A DNA stretch of 46,528 nucleotides from Nocardioides pelophilus. GTDB taxonomy: Bacteria > Actinomycetota > Actinomycetes > Propionibacteriales > Nocardioidaceae. The notes below the pieces were generated by a model, which ran no database searches, was not told the origin of the DNA, and saw only the letters and a program-made list of their open reading frames with translations. Shown here in pieces: positions 15,856 to 23,815 of the stretch. The position numbers and the translations under genes are program-made. The DNA lies in assembly GCF_014180685.1 (NCBI RefSeq), contig NZ_JACEHF010000014.1:1-46528 (forward strand), read 5' to 3'. Position 1 is the first letter of the stretch. Every line of letters starts with the position of its first letter.

Positions 15856-17106
15856 TTACGGTCGTTGAGGAGGTCGCGCAGCGACCGTCTCGAAACGGGG
15901 TTCGCGCGGGAGACCCAGCACCCGCTCGGCGAGGATGTTCTTCTGGACCTCGTCGCTGCCGCCGTAGATCGTGTCGGAGCGGGAGAAGAGGAAGAGCCGC
16001 TGGTGCTCGTCCAGGTCGTAGGTTCCCAACGATGACGCTGAGGTGCCGCGCGTCAGCAGGCCGGACGCACCGGCGACATCCATCGCCACCTCGCCGAGCT
16101 GCCGGTGCCAGTTGGCCCACGCCAGCTTGAAGATGGAGCCGGCGCCGCCGCCTGCAGCGGAGTCCTGACCGCCCTCGACCAGCGCCAGCGCGCGGAGCGC
16201 GAAGCTGCGGATGGCGCTCAGCTCGACCTTGAGCCGGGCCAACCGGTCGCGCACGACCGGGTCGTCGATGCTGCCGTTGGCGCGGGCGCGGGCGACCACG
16301 CCCTCCAGCTCGCGGGCGAAGCCGACGGTCTGGCCGAGCGTCGAGACGCCCCGCTCGAAGCCGAGCAGACCCATCGCGACACCCCAGCCCTTGCCGGGCT
16401 CGCCGACGACCAGGTCGGCGGCGGTGCGGGCACCGGTGAAGAAGACCTCGTTGAACTCCGAGCCGCTGGTCAGCTGCTCGATCGGCCGGATCTCCACACC
16501 GTCCTGGCGCAGCGGGACCAGCAGGAAGGACAGCCCGTGGTGGCGGGCCGATCCCGGCTCGGTGCGGCAGACCACGAAGCACCAGTCGCTCAGGTGGGCG
16601 TTGGAGGTCCAGACCTTCTGCCCGTCGATGACCCACTCGCCGGCGCCCTCGTCGAGACGCGCCTTGGTCTGCACGTTGGCCAGGTCGGAGCCGGCGTTCG
16701 GCTCGGAGTAGCCCTGGGCCCACAGCTCCTCGACCGCCCGGATCTTCGGGAGGAACCGCTCCTTCTGCGCGTCGCTGCCGAACGCGATCAGCGTCGGGCC
16801 GAGCAGCGTCTCGCCGAGGTGGTTGACGTCGTGCGGGGCGTCGGCGCGCGCGTACTCCTCGTGGAAGATCACCTGCTGCCACAGGGAGAGCCCGCGGCCG
16901 CCGTACTCCTCCGGCCAGCCGACGCAGGTCCAGCCGTGCTCGGCGAGCAGCCGGTTCCACGCCAGGCGCCCCTCGAACGCCTCGTGGTCGCGCCCGGGAC
17001 CGCCGAAGCCCATCAGGTCGCGCCACTCGCCGACCAGGTGCTCGGCCAGCCAGGTCCGCACCTCCTCGCGGAAGGCGGCGTCCTCTGCGCTCTCGGTCAG
17101 GTCCAC
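15856..17106 (-). CDS. fadE30: FadE30, acyl-CoA dehydrogenase for HIP-CoA
   Basis: About 416 residues; Rv3560c is about 385. It oxidises the propionyl side chain of HIP-CoA, the first step after FadD3. Typical dehydrogenase segments are WAQGYSEPNAGSDLANVQ, DGQKVWTSNAH, the mid-domain LLGFERGVSTLG and the C-terminal DTIYGGSDEVQKNILAERVLGLP. The GTG at 17106 stands six bases after TATGGT and is chosen as a leaderless start; a longer reading frame would cross the operator. The last residues (RFETVAARPPQRP) come from a dispersed repeat at 15861-15896. It is the first gene of the leftward operon. Confidence 0.9.
   Translation of the reverse strand: MDLTESAEDAAFREEVRTWLAEHLVGEWRDLMGFGGPGRDHEAFEGRLAWNRLLAEHGWTCVGWPEEYGGRGLSLWQQVIFHEEYARADAPHDVNHLGETLLGPTLIAFGSDAQKERFLPKIRAVEELWAQGYSEPNAGSDLANVQTKARLDEGAGEWVIDGQKVWTSNAHLSDWCFVVCRTEPGSARHHGLSFLLVPLRQDGVEIRPIEQLTSGSEFNEVFFTGARTAADLVVGEPGKGWGVAMGLLGFERGVSTLGQTVGFARELEGVVARARANGSIDDPVVRDRLARLKVELSAIRSFALRALALVEGGQDSAAGGGAGSIFKLAWANWHRQLGEVAMDVAGASGLLTRGTSASSLGTYDLDEHQRLFLFSRSDTIYGGSDEVQKNILAERVLGLPREPRFETVAARPPQRP
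15861..15896 (-). repeat. Dispersed repeat, type A, at the 3' end of fadE30
   Basis: A copy in the orientation opposite to that at 13181, with stem GGTCGC-GCA-GCGACC, beginning GTTTCGAGACGG on the minus strand. It supplies the last codons and the stop region of fadE30 and ends just before the ribosome site of ipdF. Confidence 0.8.
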
Positions 17107-17116
17107 GCCATCACCA

Positions 17117-17136
17117 TACCAAGCAAATGCTTGGTA
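17117..17136. promoter_or_regulatory. Candidate KstR2 operator with divergent promoters, fadE30/fadD3
   Basis: TACCAAGCAAATGCTTGGTA, an inverted repeat with a two-base AA centre. It is the exact reverse complement of the core at 1588-1607. It sits in the middle of a 40-base gap. On the plus strand TAGGCT is six bases before GTG 17147; on the minus strand TATGGT is six bases before GTG 17106. A bound repressor would block both promoters at once. Confidence 0.82.
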
Positions 17137-17146
17137 GGCTGTCCTG

Positions 17147-18658
17147 GTGGACACGATTCCGGCGATCCTGCGCGCTGCCGCGGAGAAGTACGGCGACCGC
17201 CCGGCCTACGTGGAGGGCGAACGGACCCTGACCTACGCCGGCCTGCTCGACCGGGTGCGCGAGCTCGCCCGCCGCTACGTCGGCCACGGCCTCGGGCCGG
17301 GTGAACGCGTCGTGGTGTGGGGTCCCAACAGCATCGAGTGGGTGATCGCGGCCCTCGCGACGACCTACGCCGGCGGCACCCTGATCCCCGTCAACTCCCG
17401 CTACACCGGCCACGAGGTCGCCGAGCTCGTCGACCGCACCGGCGCCACCATGGTGCTGGTCGCCGACGGGTTCCTCGGACGCAACCAGCTCGCGGAGCTG
17501 CGCGCCGCCAGCGAGATCGCGACCGTGCGGGTGCTCGGAGAGCTGTCGAAGCTCTCGCTCGACCACCGCGGCGAGGAGCGTCACGTCCGCGAGGCCACGC
17601 CGGAGGAGGTCGAGGCCCGCGCCGACGCGGTCTCCCCCGACGACGTCGCCGACATCCTCTTCACCTCCGGCACCACCGGCCTCCCCAAGGGCGCGATGAG
17701 CGCGCACCGGCAGAGCATCGGGGTCGCCCGGGCGTGGGCCGAGCTCGGCGGGGTGAGCGCCGACGACCGCTACCTCGTCGTCAACCCGTTCTTCCACTCC
17801 TTCGGCTACAAGATCGGCATCCTCGTCGGCCTGCTCACCGGCGCCGCGCTCTACCCCGTCGCGACCTTCGACGTCGACCAGACGATGGCGCTGATCGAGT
17901 CCGAGCGGATCACCCTGCTGCCCGGGGCGCCGACGATCTACCAGTCGCTGCTCGCCGCGCCGGGCAGGTCCGAGCGCGACCTGTCGTCGCTGCGGCTCGC
18001 GGTGACCGGCGCGGCCGTCGTACCCGTGGTGCTGATCGAGCGGATGCGCACGGCGGCGCCGGAGGGGCTGGCCATCGACCACGTGGTGACCGCGTTCGGG
18101 ATGACCGAGGCCGTCGTCGTCACCATGTGCCGCGAGGGCGACTCCGCCGAGACCGTGGCGACCACCTGCGGCCGCGCGATCCCCGGCATGGAGACCCGGA
18201 TCGACGAGGAGACCGGCGAGCTGCTCGTGCGGGGCGACTACGTGATGCTCGGCTACCTCGACGACCCGGCGGCCACGGCCGAGGCGATCGACGCCGACGG
18301 CTGGCTGCACACCGGCGACATCGGCGTGCTCGACGAGGCCGGCAACCTGCGGATCACCGACCGGCTCAAGGACATGTACATCACCGGCGGCTTCAACGTG
18401 TACCCCGCGGAGGTCGAGCAGGTGCTGATGCGGATGGACGGCATCCAGGACGTCGCCGTCGTCGGCGTGCCCGACGAGCGGATGGGCGAGATCGGCAAGG
18501 CGTACGTCGTCGGGACTGCCGACGCCGACGAGGTGATCGCCTTCGCGAAGGAGCGGCTGGCCAACTTCAAGGTGCCTCGACTGGTCGAGGTGATCGACGT
18601 ACTCCCCCGCAACCTCGGGGGCAAGGTGCTCAAGAACGAGCTGAGGGACAGGAACTAG
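17147..18658 (+). CDS. fadD3: FadD3, HIP-CoA ligase
   Basis: 503-residue acyl-CoA synthetase of the ANL family (Rv3561 is about 507). It activates HIP, the bicyclic propanoate released by HsaD, and so connects the A/B-ring and C/D-ring branches of the pathway. The ATP-binding P-loop TSGTTGLPKG begins at residue 173. The AMP-binding part FGMTEA and the hinge DRLKDMYITGGFNVYPAEVE follow. The final NLGGKVLKNELR carries the catalytic Lys. The GTG start is six bases after TAGGCT, with no ribosome site. It is the first gene of the operon with fadE31-fadE32-fadE33; its stop TAG shares one base with the next start. Confidence 0.93.
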   Translation: MDTIPAILRAAAEKYGDRPAYVEGERTLTYAGLLDRVRELARRYVGHGLGPGERVVVWGPNSIEWVIAALATTYAGGTLIPVNSRYTGHEVAELVDRTGATMVLVADGFLGRNQLAELRAASEIATVRVLGELSKLSLDHRGEERHVREATPEEVEARADAVSPDDVADILFTSGTTGLPKGAMSAHRQSIGVARAWAELGGVSADDRYLVVNPFFHSFGYKIGILVGLLTGAALYPVATFDVDQTMALIESERITLLPGAPTIYQSLLAAPGRSERDLSSLRLAVTGAAVVPVVLIERMRTAAPEGLAIDHVVTAFGMTEAVVVTMCREGDSAETVATTCGRAIPGMETRIDEETGELLVRGDYVMLGYLDDPAATAEAIDADGWLHTGDIGVLDEAGNLRITDRLKDMYITGGFNVYPAEVEQVLMRMDGIQDVAVVGVPDERMGEIGKAYVVGTADADEVIAFAKERLANFKVPRLVEVIDVLPRNLGGKVLKNELRDRN

Positions 18659-19833
18659 TGGATCTCGAACTGAGTGAGTCCGAGCGGGCGTTCCGCGACG
18701 AGGCGCGCGACTGGCTGGCCGCCAACGTGCCGGCCGAGCCGCTGCCGTCGATGGACACCGCCGAGGGCTGGGCCCTCCACCAGGAGTGGGAGGCGAAGCT
18801 GGCCGACGCGCGCTGGGCCGTCGTGTCCTGGCCGCGGGACTACCACGGGCGCGAGGCGTCGCTGGTGGAGTGGGTGATCTTCGAGGAGGAGTACTACCGC
18901 GCCGGCGCGCCCGGACGGGTCTCCCAGAACGGGATCTTCCTGCTCGCGCCGATCATCTTCGAGCACGGCACCAAGGAGCAGCAGGACCGGTTCCTGCCCA
19001 CCATGGCCACCGGCGAGAAGATCTGGGCGCAGTGCTGGTCCGAGCCCGAGGCGGGCTCCGACCTGGCCTCGCTCAAGTCGACCGCGCGTCGCGACGAGGC
19101 ACGGGGCGGCTGGGTGCTCAACGGCCAGAAGACGTGGTCGTCGCGCGCGACCTACGCCCACTGGGGCTTCGGGCTGTTCCGGTCCGACCCGGAGGCGGCC
19201 CGGCACAACGGGCTGACCTACTTCCTGTTCCCCCTCGACGCCGACGGCGTCACGGTCCGCCCGATCGCCCAGCTCGACGGCGAAGCCGGCTTCGCCGAGG
19301 TCTTCTTCGACGAGGTGTTCGTCCCCGATGCCGACGTGCTCGGTGCGCCGGGCGACGGCTGGCGGGTCGCCATGAGCACGGCCGGCAACGAGCGCGGGCT
19401 CTCGCTCCGCTCCCCCGGCCGCTTCTGCGCGGCGGCCGACCGGCTGGTCGGTCTCTACAAGGATCGCCTCGGTTTCGAGGCTCGCAAGCTCGCACCTCCA
19501 CCAGCGGCTGCGGACCGCGTGGTCGACGCCTGGATCAAGGCCGAGGCCTACCGGCTCTTCACCTGGGGCACGGTCAGCCGGCTCGCCGACGGTGGCGAGA
19601 TGGGAGCCGCCGGTTCGGTCAACAAGGTCTGGTGGAGCGAGCTCGACATCGCGCTCCACGAGACCGCGCTCGACCTGCTGGGCGCCGAGGCCGAGGTCGA
19701 GTCCACCTGGCTGGACGGCTACACGTTCTCCCTGTCCGGGCCGATCTACGCCGGCACCAACGAGATCCAACGCAACATCGTCGCGGAGAGAATCCTCGGC
19801 CTGCCGCGCGAGCCGAAGGGAGCCCAGCGATGA
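18658..19833 (+). CDS. fadE31: FadE31, acyl-CoA dehydrogenase subunit
   Basis: 391-residue acyl-CoA dehydrogenase (Rv3562 is about 377). In M. tuberculosis FadE31 is reported to form alpha2beta2 complexes with FadE32 or FadE33. Family segments are WAQCWSEPEAGSDLASLKST, NGQKTWSSRATYAHW, and the C-terminal GPIYAGTNEIQRNIVAERILGLP. The GTG at 18658 overlaps the last base of the fadD3 stop; the gene ends in an ATGA overlap with fadE32. An in-frame dispersed repeat (19471-19507) inserts about 12 residues (GFEARKLAPPPAA, about 272-284) into the C-terminal helical domain, which may account for the extra length. Confidence 0.9.
   Translation: MDLELSESERAFRDEARDWLAANVPAEPLPSMDTAEGWALHQEWEAKLADARWAVVSWPRDYHGREASLVEWVIFEEEYYRAGAPGRVSQNGIFLLAPIIFEHGTKEQQDRFLPTMATGEKIWAQCWSEPEAGSDLASLKSTARRDEARGGWVLNGQKTWSSRATYAHWGFGLFRSDPEAARHNGLTYFLFPLDADGVTVRPIAQLDGEAGFAEVFFDEVFVPDADVLGAPGDGWRVAMSTAGNERGLSLRSPGRFCAAADRLVGLYKDRLGFEARKLAPPPAAADRVVDAWIKAEAYRLFTWGTVSRLADGGEMGAAGSVNKVWWSELDIALHETALDLLGAEAEVESTWLDGYTFSLSGPIYAGTNEIQRNIVAERILGLPREPKGAQR
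19471..19507 (+). repeat. Dispersed repeat, type B, inside fadE31
   Basis: Starts GGTTTCGAGGCTCGCAAG and ends ACCTCCACCAGCGG, with GCTCGC twice around AA. Unlike the other coding copies, it lies in the interior of a gene. It keeps the reading frame open in fadE31. Confidence 0.8.
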
Positions 19834-20771
19834 GGTTCGAGCTCACCGACGAGCAGCGCGCGTTCGGCGACGCGCTCGACGGCCTGCTGTCCGCCGCCGA
19901 CACCGTGGCCGTCGCCCGCGCGTGGGCCGACGGCGACCACGGTCCCGGCCTGAAGCTGTGGACCCGGCTCGCCGAGCAGGGCGTCACCGCGCTGGTGGTC
20001 CCGGAGGAAGCCGGTGGCATGGGCGCCTCGCCCGTCGAGCTGGTGGTCGCGTTCGAGGCCCTCGGTCGGCACGCCGTGCCCGGCCCGTGGGTCGAGACCG
20101 CCGCCTACCTCGCGACCGAGCTCGCCGGCAGCGCGCGCGAGTCGCTGGCCGGCGGAGCGGTCGGGACGGTCGCCGTACCACCGCACGCGCCGTACGCCCT
20201 CGATGCCGACATCGCCGACCACGTCTACGTCGCCGGGAGCGACGGCGTGCGCACCGGCACCGTGGGCGAGCGCCTCGGGTCGGTGGACCTCACCCGACGG
20301 CTGTTCCAGGTCGAGCCCGGAGGGGTCTACGACACCGCCGACCGATCAGCCGAGGCGTTCGACCTGGCGGCGCTCGCCACGGCTGCGCAGCTGCTCGGCC
20401 TCGGCGAGCGGGTGCTGGCGGACTCGGTGACCTACGCGAAGCAGCGCCGGCAGTTCGGGCGCGAGATCGGCTCCTACCAGGCGATCAAGCACCAGCTCGC
20501 GGACGTACGGATCGCCCTCGACTTCGCCCGGCCGCTCGTCTACGGCGCTGCCCTCGGCCCGACCCCGCGCGCGGTGTCGGCGGCGAAGGTGATGTGCGCG
20601 GACGCGGCGTACCTCGCGGCCCGCACCGGGCTGCAGGTGCACGGCGCGATCGGCTACACCCAGGAGTTCGACCTCAGCATCTGGATCACCAAGATCCGGG
20701 CGCTGGTGACCGCGTGGGGCACGCCGGCGTTCCACCGGGCGCGGATCCTCGAGTCGCTGACGGGGGCCTGA
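19830..20771 (+). CDS. fadE32: FadE32, acyl-CoA dehydrogenase subunit
   Basis: 313 residues, the short dehydrogenase type that acts as partner of a longer subunit (Rv3563 is about 319). FELTDEQRAFGDAL opens the protein; the flavin-domain end is marked by KQRRQFGREIGSYQAIKHQLADV and LQVHGAIGYTQEFDLSIWITK. It starts in the ATGA overlap with fadE31, and its stop is separated from fadE33 by a single base. The expected partner is FadE31. It is probably needed for dehydrogenation of ring-derived CoA thioesters; the precise intermediate is not settled to my knowledge. Confidence 0.9.
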   Translation: MRFELTDEQRAFGDALDGLLSAADTVAVARAWADGDHGPGLKLWTRLAEQGVTALVVPEEAGGMGASPVELVVAFEALGRHAVPGPWVETAAYLATELAGSARESLAGGAVGTVAVPPHAPYALDADIADHVYVAGSDGVRTGTVGERLGSVDLTRRLFQVEPGGVYDTADRSAEAFDLAALATAAQLLGLGERVLADSVTYAKQRRQFGREIGSYQAIKHQLADVRIALDFARPLVYGAALGPTPRAVSAAKVMCADAAYLAARTGLQVHGAIGYTQEFDLSIWITKIRALVTAWGTPAFHRARILESLTGA

Positions 20772-20772
20772 G

Positions 20773-21756
20773 GTGGAGTTCGCGCTCAGCGAGGAGCAGA
20801 CCGAGCTCGCCGCCACCATCCGCGCCGTGCTCACCAAGCAGGCGGACTCGGCCGCGGTCCGGGCGGCGGCCGCCTCCGAGCAGGGCTATGACGCCGCGCT
20901 GTGGTCCACCCTCTGCGAGCAGGTCGGAGTCGCCGCACTCTCGATCCCGGAGGAGTACGACGGCGCCGGGGCGACCTTCTTCGAGACCGCGGTCGTGCTC
21001 GAGGAGCTCGGCCGCTCGCTCGCGCCGACGCCGCTGCTGGCGTCGGTGATCGCGGCGGAGGCGCTGCTCGCCGGTGGGTCGGAGGAGGCCAGGGAGCGGC
21101 TGCTCCCCCGCATCGCCGCCGGGGAGGTCGCCACCATCGCGCTGACGGACGGTCCGGTGCTCGACGGCGACCAGGCCACGATCCTGCTCGCCGTCGACGG
21201 CGACGACCTGGTCGAGGTCACCGGCGCGACCGCCACCTGGGCGGAGTCGATGGACCAGACGATCCGGCTCGCCCGGCTCGACCGGTCGGGCGCGACGACC
21301 ACCGTGATCGGTGACGGCGCCGCCGCCCGCGCCCGCGCCGAGCTCGTCGGCGCCGCCGCCGCGGCCGCGCTCGCGGTCGGCCTCTGCGACCGGGCACTGC
21401 GGATGACCGTCGACTACAGCAAGGAGCGGGTCCAGTTCGGGCGTCCGATCGGGTCCTTCCAGGCCCTCAAGCACCGGATGGCCGACATGCTGGCCCGGCT
21501 CGAGATCGGGCGCTCCGCGTCCTGGGCGGCCTCCTACGCCCTGGCCACCGGCGGCGCTGACGCCGACGAGCTGACCCGCGCCGCGGCGTCGTACTGCCTC
21601 GAGGCGGCAGCCCACCTCGCCGGCGAGTGCGTCCAGCTGCACGGCGGCATCGCGATCACCTGGGAGCACGACGCGCACCTGGTCTTCAAGCGTGCGCACG
21701 CGCTCGGGCAGCTGTTCGGCGCTCCCCACCAGCACCGGGCCGCGATCTCGCTCTGA
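20773..21756 (+). CDS. fadE33: FadE33, acyl-CoA dehydrogenase subunit
   Basis: 327 residues (Rv3564 is about 318), again the short partner type. It begins FALSEEQTELAATIR and has YSKERVQFGRPIGSFQALKHRMADM and VQLHGGIAITWEHDAHLVFKRAH at the usual places. A GTG start lies one base after the fadE32 stop. It is the last gene of the fadD3 operon: the following gene is convergent, ten bases away. I see no hairpin terminator in that gap. Confidence 0.9.
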   Translation: MEFALSEEQTELAATIRAVLTKQADSAAVRAAAASEQGYDAALWSTLCEQVGVAALSIPEEYDGAGATFFETAVVLEELGRSLAPTPLLASVIAAEALLAGGSEEARERLLPRIAAGEVATIALTDGPVLDGDQATILLAVDGDDLVEVTGATATWAESMDQTIRLARLDRSGATTTVIGDGAAARARAELVGAAAAAALAVGLCDRALRMTVDYSKERVQFGRPIGSFQALKHRMADMLARLEIGRSASWAASYALATGGADADELTRAAASYCLEAAAHLAGECVQLHGGIAITWEHDAHLVFKRAHALGQLFGAPHQHRAAISL

Positions 21757-21766
21757 CGCCCGCGCA

Positions 21767-22120
21767 TCACTCGTGCTCGGCGCGGTACCTCAGGAACAGC
21801 CGGTCGAGCAGAGCCTCGAGGTCGGTGGCGAGCTCGTCGTCCAGGGCGGGGAACGCGAAGGTCGCCCGTCCGGAGCGGCGTGCCAGCAGCGCGGGCGAGG
21901 CGGTCGCGAGATCGTCGGGGTAGCGGTCGGCGATGATCAGGTACAGGCCGACGTGCTTCTTGCCGCGCTTGAGAGCCACGAAGTAGTCGTGGCCCTTGGC
22001 GCCCGGCCAGCACAGCGACGGGATGCCGTAGATGGTCCCGTCGACAAGATCGGGACGATAGCGGTCGACCACCGCCTGGAGTCGCGCCTCGACCGCCGCC
22101 AGGTCCGTCACCGGCGACAT
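21767..22120 (-). CDS. DUF1801-like small protein
   Basis: 117 residues. The central part, GTIYGIPSLCWPGAKGHDYFVALKRGKKHVGLYLI, resembles the DUF1801/YdhG fold (small proteins sometimes named iron chaperones). A C-terminal helix, ATDLEALLDRLFLRYR, matches the usual end. No signal or membrane segment. It stands between the fadE33 end and the HNH gene, with 24 bases to the latter on the same strand. The assignment is from general resemblance and is tentative. Confidence 0.6.
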   Translation of the reverse strand: MSPVTDLAAVEARLQAVVDRYRPDLVDGTIYGIPSLCWPGAKGHDYFVALKRGKKHVGLYLIIADRYPDDLATASPALLARRSGRATFAFPALDDELATDLEALLDRLFLRYRAEHE

Positions 22121-22144
22121 TCTGCCCCACCCCCGCGAGTCGGG

Positions 22145-23569
22145 TCAGGTGCGCGGGCGGTAGTCCAGGCCGGTGCCGGGATAGATCTCGCCCGCCACGC
22201 TGCCGTCCTTGGCTCGCAGGATCTCGATCTTGCGGGTGCCGCTCGGGGTCACCATCCGCGCCAGGCCGTGCGGTGTGACCCACCGATAGGCACCCAGGGA
22301 GAGCTGGCGGACGTCGTAACCCCGGTGGGTCTTGGCCCGATGGTGCTTGCGGGTCAGGGGCGCGTCGTTGTGGTCGCCCGTCTGGCCGGGTGGGCCACCC
22401 GGGTCGTACGGCGTCGCGTGGTCGTGGTCGAGCCGGACCACACCCCGGTTCGTGGAATGCGGGAACACGTCACCGAGGGTGCGCAGCAGGGTGCGCTGCT
22501 TGACCGCGGTCGGGTGCTCGTAACCGTTGACCGACTTCGTCACGTCGAGGTCGATCACCGGCTGGACGACCAGGTCGCGACCGTCGAGCAGCTCGCCGAG
22601 CTGCTCCAGCAGCATCGGCCCGAGTCCCTCGACCCGGGCCACACCCTGGTCCTGACCGCACAGGACCCGGTCGGTGAGGTGGAGCACGATCTTGGCCGGT
22701 CGGCGCGGGCGCTTCGGTGATGGCGCGACGTCGTCGGCCGGCTGTCCGGCCGCGAGCTCGTCGAGGAACGCGACCGCGCGGTGCGGGTCGGTGGTCAGCA
22801 TCTCGAACGCGGCGAGGCGGCACTCGGCGTGGGTGGGCCGGTTGCCGGCGGCGTCGGGCGGGGTGTTGTCGAAGATCACCTCGGCGAGGTCGTCGACGTT
22901 CTCGTCGCACCTGATCGCCGCGCCCGTCGGGACCTTGGCGCTGATCCGTCGGGTGGCCGGCTCGCCCGTGACTTCGTCGACGATCTGTCCGGGGCGGACC
23001 TTCGACAGCCACACGCCCGTGCGCTGGGCATCCTCCTCGAGGCGGGCCCGGTGGAGCTCAGGGTCGGCCTCGATGATCTTGGCCTCCGCGATCGCGATCA
23101 GCCGCCCCGGGGATTCGTGGACGGCGGCGGTGACGGCCGCATCGACGATCCCGACCCGGTCCCGGTCGAGCCGACGGGCGTCCTTGGCGATCTTGCGGGC
23201 CACCCACGCCTCGACCTCGAGCCGCCGCACGGCACCCCAGAGCAGCGGCATCCGGTGTCTGAGGTCGAGGACTGCCGCCACCTCGTTCTCGGTCGCGACC
23301 ACGCCGGCGCCGCGCGCGATCGCGAGCTCGGCGAAACACAGCTCCGCCACCTCGGGCGTCCCGTCGCCGCCGATCCGCAGCAGCCGGTCTCCGCCCCGCC
23401 TCGCCGGCACCGCCCCCGGCAGTGCCTGCGGGTCCGCGGAGTGCAGGTCGCACCAATGAAGCGCGAGCAGCATGTCGGCCACCTCACCGGCGCGCCGCGC
23501 CCGCACCCGCTCCTCCACCGCCGCAAGGGTCGCGGCGGGATCGAGGTCGGTCAGGTCGTCGTACTCCAT
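22145..23569 (-). CDS. DUF222 / HNH endonuclease-domain protein
   Basis: 474 residues from ATG 23569. The long helical N-terminal part is the DUF222 domain common in high-GC actinobacteria. The HNH nuclease motif lies near residues 395-435 (RLDHDHATPYDPGG, then HNDAPLTRKHHRAKTH). The zinc-holding cysteines of many relatives are absent, but the catalytic His and Asn positions are kept. CCGACA-N18-TACAAT lies six bases before ATG 23569, so this start is preferred to ATG 23608. Reading further upstream would translate dispersed repeats. Proteins of this family occur in many copies per genome; their biological role is unclear. Confidence 0.82.
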   Translation of the reverse strand: MEYDDLTDLDPAATLAAVEERVRARRAGEVADMLLALHWCDLHSADPQALPGAVPARRGGDRLLRIGGDGTPEVAELCFAELAIARGAGVVATENEVAAVLDLRHRMPLLWGAVRRLEVEAWVARKIAKDARRLDRDRVGIVDAAVTAAVHESPGRLIAIAEAKIIEADPELHRARLEEDAQRTGVWLSKVRPGQIVDEVTGEPATRRISAKVPTGAAIRCDENVDDLAEVIFDNTPPDAAGNRPTHAECRLAAFEMLTTDPHRAVAFLDELAAGQPADDVAPSPKRPRRPAKIVLHLTDRVLCGQDQGVARVEGLGPMLLEQLGELLDGRDLVVQPVIDLDVTKSVNGYEHPTAVKQRTLLRTLGDVFPHSTNRGVVRLDHDHATPYDPGGPPGQTGDHNDAPLTRKHHRAKTHRGYDVRQLSLGAYRWVTPHGLARMVTPSGTRKIEILRAKDGSVAGEIYPGTGLDYRPRT

Positions 23570-23575
23570 GCCCCA

Positions 23576-23605
23576 ATTGTACTCGCACATCCGTTCGAAT
23601 GTCGG
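23576..23605 (-). promoter_or_regulatory. Promoter of the DUF222/HNH gene
   Basis: On the minus strand, CCGACA and TACAAT with an 18-base spacer form a good housekeeping-sigma promoter. TACAAT ends six bases before ATG 23569. Confidence 0.55.
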
Positions 23606-23663
23606 CATCGCGTTGTGTCCTGGGGATAAGGGCGGCCTCGCACCGGCCTCCGTTGGGTTACGG

Positions 23664-23809
23664 GGTCTCGAGACGGTCGCCAGGGCGACCTCCTCGACCA
23701 CCGGGGAAGCCAGGGCGACCTCCTCGACCACCGGGCCTTGGTTTCGAGGCTCGCTTCGCTCGCACCTCTACCAGCGGCCAGCGCGCTTCGCTCGCACCTC
23801 AACCAGCGG
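23664..23809 (+). repeat. Nest of dispersed repeats (A, partial A, B, partial B)
   Basis: The gap between two minus-strand genes is filled by four repeat units in a row. They are a full type A copy (23664-23704, stem GGTCGC-CAGG-GCGACC), a truncated A lacking its left part (about 23710-23733), a full type B copy (23740-23777), and a truncated B (about 23783-23809). Both truncated units keep the right end, ACCACCGG or ACCAGCGG. This is the densest occurrence in the window and looks like an insertion target. Confidence 0.85.
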
Positions 23810-23815
23810 GCGTAC

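Noticed and set aside
23570..23731. Longer start of the HNH gene, adding about 54 residues ([21 protein letters not shown]...)
   Set aside because: The extra residues are only the translation of the repeat nest; a good promoter and leaderless ATG lie at 23569.
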